Origin: Anaerovorax sp. IOR16
GTDB taxonomy: Bacteria > Bacillota > Clostridia > Peptostreptococcales > Anaerovoracaceae
NCBI RefSeq assembly: GCF_017168145.1
Contig: NZ_JADQTL010000009.1
Span: forward strand, 1,244,799 to 1,308,798
Direction: 5' to 3'
Length of the DNA: 64,000 bases
The notes beneath the pieces are model-generated. The model searched no databases, was not told the DNA's origin, and worked only from the letters and a program-made list of their open reading frames with translations. Position 1 is the stretch's first letter; the number at the start of each line of letters is the position of its first letter. This document shows, piece by piece, positions 25,094 through 34,078 of the stretch. Made by a program: the position numbers and the translations under genes.

Positions 25094-26785
25094 TTATGCA
25101 TAGCTTACGTCTTCTTCTATAATGCCTTCCAGATACTCTTCATTTGCATGAACAATCGCATCGGCTGCACTATGGAACACATGATCTTCACCAATTAATT
25201 CAATTAAATTTCCTCTACGTAAAAGTTCCAGTACCTTCGGCTGTACACTGGTAAGTATCACCTGTGTTCCATTTTCATTTAAGTGGGTTACCAATTCCAC
25301 AAGTCCCTGAACACCTGATAAATCCATCATTGGTACACCGCGCATAGACAAAATTAATACAGAGGTGTCCTCTAATTGTGCCAATTGTTTATTTAACTTT
25401 TCTACCACAGCAAAAAATATTGTTCCGGTAAGATAAGCAACCCGAATGTGCATCGGTACTGTAGGGATATCAATTCCGATTTTTTGCAGTCTCACATTAT
25501 CAACCTTGCTGATTGTAATATCGATATCTGTTAAGCGTACTACAATTAAAAAAGCTGAAAAAGCGACTCCGATAATAATAGCCTGTGTCAAATCTAATAC
25601 TACCGTTGCTGCCATAGTGATAAAAAACTTTAGCATCCCCCATTTAAACTTATGGTCAAAGATATAATGAATGTTTTTCCAATCATTCATTCTCCACGAA
25701 GTCATAAGCAAGACACCAGCTAATGCAGACAGTGGGATCTTTGACATTATCGGAGCTAATAAAAACATTGAAAGCAACAATCCTACCGCATGAATGATTC
25801 CGCAAATTCTTGTTTCTCCTCCGGATTTAATTGCAACACTTGTTCTTGCAATTGCCGCAGTTGCCGGTACTCCTCCAAAAATTGGAATGAGTATATTTCC
25901 AATTCCCTGTGCAATCAGTTCCTGATCTCCATCTAATTTTTCATTCTTCAGCTTACCTGCTGAAGCTCCGCAAAGCAAGCTTTCTATCATTGCCAATGCT
26001 GCGATTGAAAGTGCTGGAACGAAAAAGTCCCAAAATTGATTAAGTGGTAGTTTAAATATATTTAAACGTTCAGGCAAAAATAATGTTTTTGGTATTTCTC
26101 CCACAACAGCCACATCAAATTGGAAAAATCTATTAATAATCAAAACAAAAATTAAACCTGCCAAGGATGAAGGAAATTTTGCATCCCATTTTTTGGGCCA
26201 AATGATCATAACTAAGATAACGATTAAACCAAGTCCTAACGTTGGAAGATCAGGCGAAAAGCCGTGTGTAAAATATGAGAAAAATTTTGTAATAGCCATA
26301 TCACCTTGAGATTTTACACCGAAAAAATTATCCAATTGCCCTAAAGCAATAATAACTGCAATTCCAGATGTAAATCCTGTTATAACGGAAGAAGGTATAA
26401 AACCAATAATTCTTCCTAATTTAAAAATTCCAGCGAGAACCAACAAAATACCGGCCATAAAGCCGGCAATAAAGATTCCGTTTAATCCATATTTTTGCGC
26501 TAACATTATAAGTATTGCTGTCATAGCACCGGTCGGCCCTGAGATTTGATAAGAAGCACCTGAAAGTATCCCTATCACAATACCTCCTATAATCGCTGTA
26601 ATCAATCCTGCTGCAGCAGTCGCTCCGCTTCCTACACCAAAGGCCAAAGCTAATGGCAGAGCAACGGCGGCAACCGTTAACCCTGCCATAATATCCTTTG
26701 AAAATGCTTGTACATTATATCCAATAAATTCTGCTTTTAAATTTCCTATATACTGCTTAAACAATTTCTTCCTCTTTTCTATCAT
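25094..26785 (-). CDS. SulP family anion transporter with STAS domain
   Basis: A 563-residue permease of the SLC26/SulP family (sulfate, bicarbonate or other anions with Na+ or H+). It has an N-terminal cytoplasmic lead, about 12-14 membrane helices from residue 28 to 425 with AGLTVAAVALPLALAFGVGSG and the ISGPTGAMT signature, and a C-terminal STAS domain (about 445-550) with LSMRGVPMMDLSGVQGL. The ATG at 26785 overlaps the HdeD gene by 29 bases and has a weak ribosome site. A TTG seven codons later (26762-26764), with GAGGAAG upstream, is a plausible alternative start. Substrate is not readable from sequence. Confidence 0.92.
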   Translation of the reverse strand: MIEKRKKLFKQYIGNLKAEFIGYNVQAFSKDIMAGLTVAAVALPLALAFGVGSGATAAAGLITAIIGGIVIGILSGASYQISGPTGAMTAILIMLAQKYGLNGIFIAGFMAGILLVLAGIFKLGRIIGFIPSSVITGFTSGIAVIIALGQLDNFFGVKSQGDMAITKFFSYFTHGFSPDLPTLGLGLIVILVMIIWPKKWDAKFPSSLAGLIFVLIINRFFQFDVAVVGEIPKTLFLPERLNIFKLPLNQFWDFFVPALSIAALAMIESLLCGASAGKLKNEKLDGDQELIAQGIGNILIPIFGGVPATAAIARTSVAIKSGGETRICGIIHAVGLLLSMFLLAPIMSKIPLSALAGVLLMTSWRMNDWKNIHYIFDHKFKWGMLKFFITMAATVVLDLTQAIIIGVAFSAFLIVVRLTDIDITISKVDNVRLQKIGIDIPTVPMHIRVAYLTGTIFFAVVEKLNKQLAQLEDTSVLILSMRGVPMMDLSGVQGLVELVTHLNENGTQVILTSVQPKVLELLRRGNLIELIGEDHVFHSAADAIVHANEEYLEGIIEEDVSYA

Positions 26786-27332
26786 TATCTTCTAAGTCTT
26801 CTTTTTTGCGTTTTCGAACCCGTTTCATATGTATGCCAAGAATGATGACATTTACTCCCTGCAACAAAAAGAAGGCTCCTACAATCATACTTATTGCAAC
26901 AGTTGCAACAATTGGACGTATGAAAGATACCATGCCCACGATAACACTGAGAATCCCCCATAACACGCCCCACTTCCAAGAAGCAACTCCACGTTCCTTT
27001 AAATTATACGATGCTAATATTCGCAATGTACCGGAAAACAAAACCCACATTCCAAAAAAGATAGGAATCATTGCATCCGTTACTAATTGATTGCTTAATA
27101 CAACCAATCCCAATACCGTAGTTACAAATCCATCTGCAAGCCTCCATTGCGTTACTTCCCTTATCCTTGTTTTTCGATCAATAAAAAACGAAGTAATGGA
27201 GCTGATGCCGGAAAACAACATCGCAATTCCTAATACAAACGCAATCGATAAAAAAGTAGCACCTGGGTTCATAAAACAAAAAATTCCGGCCGCAGTTAAT
27301 AATACGCCAGATATTATCGTTAAAATTCTCAT
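26757..27332 (-). CDS. HdeD/DUF308 family membrane protein
   Basis: A 191-residue membrane protein with six predicted helices in three repeated pairs, e.g. ILTIISGVLLTAAGIFCF, IAFVLGIAMLFSGISSI, FGMWVLFSGTLRIL and GILSVIVGMVSFI. It ends in a long charged cytoplasmic tail (residues 167-191, RVRKRKKEDLEDNDRKEEE). HdeD in E. coli is linked to acid resistance; no mechanism is known for this family. It is first in the operon and overlaps the SulP gene, so a role in anion or pH homeostasis is a reasonable guess. AGGAGG precedes the start. Confidence 0.88.
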   Translation of the reverse strand: MRILTIISGVLLTAAGIFCFMNPGATFLSIAFVLGIAMLFSGISSITSFFIDRKTRIREVTQWRLADGFVTTVLGLVVLSNQLVTDAMIPIFFGMWVLFSGTLRILASYNLKERGVASWKWGVLWGILSVIVGMVSFIRPIVATVAISMIVGAFFLLQGVNVIILGIHMKRVRKRKKEDLEDNDRKEEEIV

Positions 27333-27362
27333 AAAATCCTCCTATTTTTCTTTCCCTTCATA

Positions 27363-27391
27363 ATTATAGTATCGAAACAAAATTTCGTCAA
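27363..27391 (-). promoter_or_regulatory. Promoter of the HdeD-SulP operon with internal palindrome
   Basis: Minus strand TTGACG (27386-27391), 17 bases, TATAAT (27363-27368). The spacer contains an inverted repeat CGAAA/TTTCG (27372-27386) that could be a repressor site. Confidence 0.75.
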
Positions 27392-27520
27392 CTGTAACAA
27401 AAAAAAACATAAAATTACAAATATAATTAACACAAGTTTAACACAAATTTTGGTTTTAATTTATGAAAAAATGGTACAATATACCTTGTTATGATAAAAT
27501 AAAAGAAAAGGAGGAAAAAA

Positions 27521-28188
27521 ATGATTACTTATGAACAAATAAAAAACAATAAAGAAATTAACACTTATATAAAAAAGGAAATGACCTTTTAGCTGCTTTG
27601 GCATTTACGGAACATGGGTTTGCGCACGCGGGTAAAGTGTCGGAAAAAGCTGGAGAAATACTCAAAATGCTTGGCTATTCGAATCGTATGACTGAATTGG
27701 CTAAAATATCTGCTTATATGCACGATATCGGAAATTGTATCAACCGCCACGATCATGCGCAAAGTGGTGCCATTATGGCATTTCGTATATTAGATCGTTT
27801 AGGATTCGATCCAGAGGAACTCGCCGATATTATAGGAGCCATTGGTAACCACGATGAAGGTACCGGAACAGCATTCAGTCCTATTTCAGCAGCTTTAATC
27901 TTAGCTGATAAATCCGATGTTCGCCGTTCTCGAGTACGTTACAAATATCGAAAAAAAGAGAGTTTAACCGACATTCATGATCGTGTAAATTATGCAGTAA
28001 CTGATTCTATACTTTTAGTAGAACCAAATGAGAAAAAAATTATACTGAACCTAAAAATTGATACAGAAATCAGTGCCGTTATGGAGTATTTTGAAATTTT
28101 TCTGACCCGTATGGTTATGTGCAGAAATGCAGCGGACTATTTAGACCTACGATTTGAATTAAATATGAATGACATTAAACTTCTATAG
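27521..28188 (+). pseudogene. HD-domain phosphohydrolase with -1 frame change at A_AAA_AAG (pseudogene or programmed frameshift)
   Basis: A strong start (AAAGGAGG before ATG 27521) opens 23 codons, MITYEQIKNNKEINTYIKK and four more, then TAG at 27590. The rest of the family protein is in the -1 frame, from GNDLLAALAFTEHGFAHAG to the stop at 28186-28188. The HD metal site is intact: EHGFAHAG, YMHDIGN, HAQSGAIM and IGNHDEG, followed by LILADKSDVRRSR. The change falls exactly at A_AAA_AAG (27571-27577), so either a -1 ribosomal slip or one lost A explains it. Without it, only a TTG start at 27598 is available, with no good ribosome site. Function would be hydrolysis of a nucleotide or phosphate ester; substrate unknown. 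Confidence 0.75.
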
Positions 28189-28816
28189 ACACATCCACAG
28201 GTCTGCTATGAAAACGATAAACAATATCCGCCATCTTCTGTGCATCTTCTAAATCGTGAGTGACCAGAAGAATGGTTTTTTTTATACCCTTATGCTGTTC
28301 TTGCATTTTTTCTTGAATTTCTGATTTTAAAGCATCATCCAGACCTTTAAAAGGTTCATCCATTAAAATCAAATCTGCATCATAAGCAAGTGCTCTTGCA
28401 ATTGCAACACGCCTCTGCATACCGCCTGATAGCTCCCTTGGATAGGCCTCTGCATAGTCCTTCATTTTAACAAGTTCTAACATATCTTTTACTCGAATTT
28501 TCTGTGCATTTTTCTGTAAAAAAGAATCCAGTATAAAGGAAATATTTTCTGAAACTGTCAACCATGGAAGCAATCGATCCTCTTGAAATAAAAAAGCAAT
28601 TCTTCCTTCATTTTTGGTTGTTGCACCTGGCAATCCCGTGATACTTCCTGCCTCATATTCCTCCAATCCTGCTAATATCCGAAGCAACGTAGTTTTCCCA
28701 CAACCGGAAGGTCCAATAATTGCAGTCGTTTTTCCTTCAGAAAACGAAAGGTTAAAATTTTTATAAAGATCATTTTTACCAAAGTGCTTACATAAACCTT
28801 TGATTTCTATATCCAT
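28175..28816 (-). CDS. ABC transporter ATP-binding protein (nitrate/sulfonate/taurine type)
   Basis: A 213-residue ATPase with all motifs: Walker A GPSGCGKTTLL, Q-loop LFQEDRLLPW, signature LSGGMQRRVAIARAL, Walker B LILMDEPFKGLDD and the switch His in LLVTHDLEDA. The sequence type is that of SsuB/TauB importers. It overlaps the permease by 10 bases and forms an importer with the two preceding genes. Its last 14 bases overlap, tail to tail, the 3' end of the HD-domain gene on the other strand; no terminator is visible between them. Confidence 0.93.
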   Translation of the reverse strand: MDIEIKGLCKHFGKNDLYKNFNLSFSEGKTTAIIGPSGCGKTTLLRILAGLEEYEAGSITGLPGATTKNEGRIAFLFQEDRLLPWLTVSENISFILDSFLQKNAQKIRVKDMLELVKMKDYAEAYPRELSGGMQRRVAIARALAYDADLILMDEPFKGLDDALKSEIQEKMQEQHKGIKKTILLVTHDLEDAQKMADIVYRFHSRPVDVSIEV

Positions 28817-29532
28817 CGTAAAACCACCTTAATCCCCTTTTCAAAACAAACAGATAACACGACAATCATTGTAATCCAAGCAAACATTTCTGCCGTTTCA
28901 AAATATATTTTTGAATCCATTAAGTGATATCCCATCGAATAATGAGGAATGCTGATCACCTCACCTGCAACCACCGTTTTCCATGAAAGGCCGGAAACTA
29001 AACTCATCGCAGATTTTATGTGAGGTTTGAGGTCCGGATAATAAAGTTTTGTTATTCTCTGTCTTAATCCAATATGATATACCTTACACATTTCTAAAAA
29101 TTCGGAATTCATAGCATCCAATCCGGCAAGTAAGTTAGTGTATACAACAGGGTAACACATTAGAAAGCATACAAAAACGGGCACCTTTGAAGAGGGCATC
29201 CACAAAACAAGGTACAAGATGATAGCCAAGACCGGAGTCGATTTCAAAATCGCTACCAGTCCTCCAAACTGTCCTCTTAAAAGTGGAAAAACATATGCTA
29301 AAAAAACCGATACTACACCAAATAAAAAGGAACATATGATCCCGAATACAACACGAAGCATTGTTGAAGCTACACTGTAATAAAATTCCTTGGTTTCCAA
29401 TAATCCAAGCATTGCTTGAATTATTTGCATGGGAGAAGGAAAAATGTAAGTCCTGTCAACCATTATCGATAATGTTTGAAAAACAACCAACCAAAATAAA
29501 ATTCCTAACAGGTATTTAAAAAAGTTTCTCAT
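28807..29532 (-). CDS. ABC transporter permease (nitrate/sulfonate/taurine type)
   Basis: A 241-residue inner membrane subunit with six helices of the BPD_transp_1 fold. The EAA-type loop lies around EMCKVYHIGLRQRITKLYYPDLKPHI, where it contacts the ATPase. The start is the ATG at 29530-29532, with GGAG 7 bases upstream; the GTG just before it is less well placed. It follows the binding-protein gene directly and precedes the ATPase with overlap. Confidence 0.9.
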   Translation of the reverse strand: MRNFFKYLLGILFWLVVFQTLSIMVDRTYIFPSPMQIIQAMLGLLETKEFYYSVASTMLRVVFGIICSFLFGVVSVFLAYVFPLLRGQFGGLVAILKSTPVLAIILYLVLWMPSSKVPVFVCFLMCYPVVYTNLLAGLDAMNSEFLEMCKVYHIGLRQRITKLYYPDLKPHIKSAMSLVSGLSWKTVVAGEVISIPHYSMGYHLMDSKIYFETAEMFAWITMIVVLSVCFEKGIKVVLRWI

Positions 29533-29535
29533 CAC

Positions 29536-30540
29536 TTACTCCAGGTTTAAATAAAAATTCTTATCCGGTAATTTGCCTCCAATTGAACTTGGTTCCATGT
29601 TAAATAAAATTTGATAAAAATTATCTAAGGCATTAGAAGCATCTTGACCCTCTAAAGCAATAATATTGCATCGTGGAATTGCTTGTTCTACTACTGCTTC
29701 ATTATCCATGACACCTTTTTCTACTAAAATACTTGCTGCATCTTTTGGTTTTTCATTCACAGATTCTACAGAATTCCTTACATCGGAAAGAAAAGTCTCT
29801 ATGTCCGAAGCCCTCTCTTCTGCAAAATTCTTTGATACTAAAAATATCCCCATTGGCAAATCTGAATCAAATTCTTCTTTCCAAACAGCATTTAAATCCA
29901 CAGGGACATTTATTTCGTTATTTTTCGCAGTAACCACAGACACGAATGGTTCCGGAAGCAATGCAATACTCTCTTTTTGAGCCATAAGAGCACCTGCCAC
30001 ATCAGTATGATTTCCCAGCCAATGAATGGTTAAATCTTTTTCAGGATCCAAGCCATTTTTTAATAATAGACATTTTAACACATATTCCGGTGTGCCACCT
30101 TTTCCACTTGCTAAAATCGTTTTCCCTTTTAAATCCTGTAACCCCTTGATTTCATTACCGTTCTCTGCAAGATATAGAACACCTCCGGTATTTACAGAAA
30201 GCAATCTCATGTCACCCTTTGTCTTATTGTAAAGAACAGCTCCTAAGTTTGAGGATACCCCAGCAACATCTACTTCACCGGACAGAAGCTTAGAAACCGC
30301 TTCTTCAGGGCTTTGATAAGTAGTAATTTCATACTGATTCGGCTGCGTCATTAAATAGGCCAACCCCATTCCTGTAGGCCCTTTCAAGCTGGCAATTTTA
30401 ATTGTTTGAGTTAATTCCTTTTCATTTTCTTCCTTTATGTTTTTATTCGAACTGCACGCAGTTAAAATAGTTCCAATAAGAATCAACACTACCAAAAATA
30501 AACCCCATACTGTAATACCTTTTTTACGATTTAAACTCAT
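29536..30540 (-). CDS. ABC transporter substrate-binding lipoprotein (SsuA/THI5-like)
   Basis: A 334-residue lipoprotein. The signal sequence runs from the charged start through VWGLFLVVLILIGTILTAC, with the lipidated Cys at about residue 30. The mature protein has a two-lobe fold of the nitrate/sulfonate/thiamine-precursor type: IKIASLKGPTGMGLAYLM, then DVAGVSSNLGAVLYN, KTILASGKGGTPEYVLK and ALLPEPFVSV. Ligand is not evident. The ATG at 30538-30540 with GGAGG 9 bases upstream is preferred. It overlaps the 3' end of dinB by 17 bases, so the importer seems tied to the dinB transcript. Confidence 0.9.
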   Translation of the reverse strand: MSLNRKKGITVWGLFLVVLILIGTILTACSSNKNIKEENEKELTQTIKIASLKGPTGMGLAYLMTQPNQYEITTYQSPEEAVSKLLSGEVDVAGVSSNLGAVLYNKTKGDMRLLSVNTGGVLYLAENGNEIKGLQDLKGKTILASGKGGTPEYVLKCLLLKNGLDPEKDLTIHWLGNHTDVAGALMAQKESIALLPEPFVSVVTAKNNEINVPVDLNAVWKEEFDSDLPMGIFLVSKNFAEERASDIETFLSDVRNSVESVNEKPKDAASILVEKGVMDNEAVVEQAIPRCNIIALEGQDASNALDNFYQILFNMEPSSIGGKLPDKNFYLNLE

Positions 30541-31756
30541 CTTCTTTTTCCTCCCCATAACTAATTCCGATATCATTATGAATCAGTCCGCCAAAAGTAA
30601 TGGCAGAACCTCCATATTTCTTTCGTATGGCATCCATCGTTCGTTCAATGCCTTCTTGTTTTTTACGATCGTGATTTTCCTGTGCAAATAGAGAAAGCTG
30701 CTCTTCCTCTCCTTCTTTTTCTAAATGAATCGCTGTAACTGTAAGCAATCGAATAGGATCAAAAAGGTTCCAGTTTTTTTCAATCAACTCCATTGCTGCT
30801 TTTGCAATTTCTTCTCCTAAATTCGTTGCAAAATATAATTGCTTCTGCCTTGAAATGATTTTAAAATAAGGATCTTTAATATCTATCTTTACACCCCAGC
30901 ACTGCAATTTATAGTTTCTAAGACGTGATGAAACCGTATCAGATAAAGCGGTGACCGCTTTTTTAATATCGCTTTTTCCGACTAAATCACGTCGAAAAGT
31001 AATTGAATTCCCGACTGATTTTAATGTTTGTCTCTCACAAAACCTTGCTACCGGACTATCTTCCAGCCCATTTGCATAATCATAAAGCTGATCACCAAGT
31101 TTTCCCAGTAAGGAATGGATTACATTACGATTTGCAATCGCTAAGTCACCGATTGTTCGAATTCCCGTTGCCATCAACTTTTCTGCAGTTGCTTTCCCCA
31201 CAAAAAAAAGCTGTCCGACAGGTAAAGGCCATAAAATTTGCTTAAAATTTTCCCTTGAAATCAAAGTTGTTGCATCGGGTTTTTTATATTCACTGCCCAT
31301 TTTTGCAAAAATTTTATTAAAGGATACACCGACAGAAAGAGTAAGCCCCAATTCCTTGCGAACGGTTCTTCGGATGCAATCTGCAATCTCACATCCGTCT
31401 CCAAAAAGATTTGTACTTGCTGTTACATCCAACCAAGATTCATCAATACTAAACGGCTCAATCAAATCCGTGAATCGATGATAAATATGATTAATTTGAT
31501 TCGAATAGCTTTTATATTGATCATGATGCGGTGGCACCAAAACCAATTCCGGACATTTACGCTTTGCCTGCCATACGGTTTCCGCCGTTACAATCCCATA
31601 AGCTTTAGCTGGTTCATTTTTAGCCAATATAATACCATGCCTACTGTCTGGATTGCCACATACAGCCATAGGGCGATTCCTCAACTGAGGAAGTGAAAGC
31701 AGCTCAACCGAAGCATAAAATCCATTCATATCACAATGTAAAATAATTCGATCCAT
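30524..31756 (-). CDS. dinB: DNA polymerase IV
   Basis: A 410-residue Y-family translesion polymerase. Catalytic carboxylates are in ILHCDMNGFYASVE and FSIDESWLDVT. The palm/fingers region GIVTAETVWQAKRKCPELVLVPP, the thumb HhH motif and the little-finger domain follow. The clamp-binding motif EEQLSLFAQ lies near residue 373, unusually ahead of a 35-residue tail. I saw no LexA-type box (CGAAC-N4-GTTCG) upstream. The start has GAGGAGG. The ABC importer genes follow with a 17-base overlap. Confidence 0.95.
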   Translation of the reverse strand: MDRIILHCDMNGFYASVELLSLPQLRNRPMAVCGNPDSRHGIILAKNEPAKAYGIVTAETVWQAKRKCPELVLVPPHHDQYKSYSNQINHIYHRFTDLIEPFSIDESWLDVTASTNLFGDGCEIADCIRRTVRKELGLTLSVGVSFNKIFAKMGSEYKKPDATTLISRENFKQILWPLPVGQLFFVGKATAEKLMATGIRTIGDLAIANRNVIHSLLGKLGDQLYDYANGLEDSPVARFCERQTLKSVGNSITFRRDLVGKSDIKKAVTALSDTVSSRLRNYKLQCWGVKIDIKDPYFKIISRQKQLYFATNLGEEIAKAAMELIEKNWNLFDPIRLLTVTAIHLEKEGEEEQLSLFAQENHDRKKQEGIERTMDAIRKKYGGSAITFGGLIHNDIGISYGEEKEDEFKS

Positions 31757-31846
31757 TGGACATCCTCCTCTTTCATTTTACATGTTTTTTTTATAAACTG
31801 CATTAAATATTTGTATCGAATCATAGCAATATATCACAATACAATG

Positions 31847-31852
31847 TATAAT
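31847..31852 (+). promoter_or_regulatory. -10 element of the Usp-like gene
   Basis: TATAAT 40 bases before the start at 31893; the matching -35 region is poor, so only the -10 is offered. Confidence 0.35.
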
Positions 31853-31892
31853 AGTTACATAGTTATTGCATCCGGCAAAATGGAGGAAACCT

Positions 31893-32273
31893 ATGAAAAA
31901 CGTTATGGTCTGCGTGACGCAACAAAAAACTTGTGATCGTCTTATTCAAAGAGGCCACGAATTTCTTGGAAACGACAACGGAGAACTGTTTATTATTCAC
32001 GTAGCACACTACCAATTTAAATTTTTAAATAACAGCAAGGAAGGCGAGGCTTTGGAATACTTATATGAAAAGGCATTAGAATACGGTGCAAACCTTACTG
32101 TAGTCCGCTCCAATGATATTTTGCATACTTTGGTTGATTTAGTTAAAAAAAATAACATTACTCATATTATCTTAGGGCAATCCGGTGAAATGCAGCCATG
32201 CAGCAATTTGATTTTTAAACTGGAGAAAAAAGTACAGGGGAAGGCCGAGGTAATAGTCGTGCCTGCATCCTAA
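31893..32273 (+). CDS. Universal stress protein-like (KdpD/UspA fold) small protein
   Basis: A 126-residue protein. MKNVMVCVTQQKTCDRLIQRG with a later LFIIHVAHYQF and HIILGQSG...IFKLEKKVQGKAEVIVVPAS gives the alternating strand-helix pattern and C-terminal VIVVP of the Usp/KdpD N-terminal fold. The G-x2-G-x9-G(S/T) nucleotide loop is incomplete, so ATP binding is uncertain. The start at 31893 has GGAGG 6 bases upstream; a TTG nine codons earlier has none. It stands alone before a bidirectional terminator. Function unknown. Confidence 0.78.
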   Translation: MKNVMVCVTQQKTCDRLIQRGHEFLGNDNGELFIIHVAHYQFKFLNNSKEGEALEYLYEKALEYGANLTVVRSNDILHTLVDLVKKNNITHIILGQSGEMQPCSNLIFKLEKKVQGKAEVIVVPAS

Positions 32274-32275
32274 CA

Positions 32276-32307
32276 AAATGACCAACTCTTATTTGAGTTG
32301 GTCATTT
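32276..32307. terminator. Bidirectional terminator between the Usp-like and Na/Pi genes
   Basis: Arms AAATGACCAACTC and GAGTTGGTCATTT, 13 bp perfect, 6-base loop. It ends both convergent units. Confidence 0.85.
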
Positions 32308-32328
32308 CTATTAAATAAAATTACTTTC

Positions 32329-34011
32329 TTAAGATTCATGAACAAAATTAATATCTTTCATAACTGCTTCTGCAACGTTCTTACAATAGTCACTAATCTT
32401 TTCTAAATTATGAATGATATCCGTATAAATTACCGTAAATTCCGGCGAACACTTTCCTTGCTCCAAACGATTCATATGATGCTTACGTAAACGTACTTCA
32501 AGACGATCGATTTCATCTTCTTGACGAATTACATTTTGAGCTAAGTCTGCGCTGCCTTCATTTAACGCGCGAATGGTAAGGCTCACCATCTCTTTTACTT
32601 GTTCAAATGCACCACGAATTTCATCCAAAGCTTCCTGTGAAAATTTATATTCATTTCTAATTTTATCTTTTGCAAACAATGCAATATTTTGGCATTGATC
32701 TCCCATGTGTTCAATGTCACTGGCAACATGCATTAGACCAGCAACCTGTGTTGCTTGATGTTCTGTCAATTCTCCGTTTGAGAATAAGGAAGATAAATAT
32801 TTAACCGATGCATCTTGCAGAATGTCTATGTTATTTTCCATTTCCAAAACTTTCTCAATTGCAATTTCATCTTCTTCCACAAAGCTCTTTTCTGCTTTCT
32901 CCATCATTGGGACTATGATTGCAGCAATGCGAGACAACTCTTTTGTTGCTAGATGTAAAGCAAATACAGGTTGATCCAAAATCTTATAATCCAAATAAAT
33001 TGGATGCAACTCTTTTCCTTCAATCTCAATTTCATTACTTGGAATCAATCTGGTTACAAGTCTTACTAAGAATCCGATAAACGGCATCCAAATTAATGTG
33101 CAAACTATATTAAAAAACGTATGCGCATTCGCAATTTGGCGAGCAATGACCTGCACTTCCGACCCTGAAGGAGAAACCAGCTGTACAATTGCAGAAATTT
33201 GTGGAACAAACCAAATAAATAACAAAGTACCTGATATATTAAAAATGGTATGTGCAATAGCAGTTCTTTTTGCATTGGTTGACGCACCAATCGTAGCTAA
33301 GATTGCAGTAATGGTTGTTCCAATATTACTTCCAAATAAAATGGGCAATGCACCTTGCAATCCAACGATACTATGTACACCATCTGGTCCGGACTGCTCG
33401 GCTAAATTTTGAAGTACTGCAATCACGGCACTGCTGCTTTGTACGATTACTGTCATAGCAGTTCCTAAAAGAACACCTAGTGCTGGTATATTTCTTACAT
33501 AAAGCATCATGGATTCGAAAAACGGTAAAGCAACCAAAGGTTTCATTACAGATCCCATATACTTAATTCCTAAAAATAACAATCCAAATGCAAATATAGT
33601 CTGTCCAACATATTTTACTTTTTCTTTCTTTGCTACAAAAAACATAAGAAAACCTATAAAAATGATTGGCCAGATATAATCATCAATTTTAAATGCAATA
33701 ATCTGTGCCGTCATCGTAGTACCAATGTTTGCACCTAAAATAATACTAATAGCCTGTGGCAGATTCATTAACCCTGCACTGACAAAACCTATAACCATAA
33801 CCGTAGTAGCGCTGCTGCTTTGTAATACAGCCGTCGTTAATGCACCGGCCAATACACCAACTAGAGGATTTTTGGTAAGCAAACTGAGTATTGTCCGCAT
33901 TTTTTCTCCGGCAGCTTTCTGCAAGCCATCACTCATTAAATTCATGCCATAAATGAAAATAGCCAATCCACCTAATAGTCCAAATATCATTTGCACTGTT
34001 TCATTTCCCAT
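32329..34011 (-). CDS. Na/Pi cotransporter family protein with PhoU-like domain
   Basis: A 560-residue protein of the NptA/YjbB type. Two inverted membrane repeats each carry a QSSSA motif (TAVLQSSSATTVM near residue 65, VIVQSSSAVIAV near 190), the Na+/phosphate site of this family. The C-terminal third (about 345-560) is helical and PhoU-like, e.g. EMENNIDILQDASVKYLSSL and ASDIEHMGDQCQNIALFA. Family members import or export phosphate. No pst/pho genes are nearby. Length is usual. Confidence 0.92.
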   Translation of the reverse strand: MGNETVQMIFGLLGGLAIFIYGMNLMSDGLQKAAGEKMRTILSLLTKNPLVGVLAGALTTAVLQSSSATTVMVIGFVSAGLMNLPQAISIILGANIGTTMTAQIIAFKIDDYIWPIIFIGFLMFFVAKKEKVKYVGQTIFAFGLLFLGIKYMGSVMKPLVALPFFESMMLYVRNIPALGVLLGTAMTVIVQSSSAVIAVLQNLAEQSGPDGVHSIVGLQGALPILFGSNIGTTITAILATIGASTNAKRTAIAHTIFNISGTLLFIWFVPQISAIVQLVSPSGSEVQVIARQIANAHTFFNIVCTLIWMPFIGFLVRLVTRLIPSNEIEIEGKELHPIYLDYKILDQPVFALHLATKELSRIAAIIVPMMEKAEKSFVEEDEIAIEKVLEMENNIDILQDASVKYLSSLFSNGELTEHQATQVAGLMHVASDIEHMGDQCQNIALFAKDKIRNEYKFSQEALDEIRGAFEQVKEMVSLTIRALNEGSADLAQNVIRQEDEIDRLEVRLRKHHMNRLEQGKCSPEFTVIYTDIIHNLEKISDYCKNVAEAVMKDINFVHES

Positions 34012-34078
34012 ATAATTCGTATGCTCCTTTGTACCTTCTTGTTTTTCCCATTCTTTTATTATTTGATTTGAATTAGTA

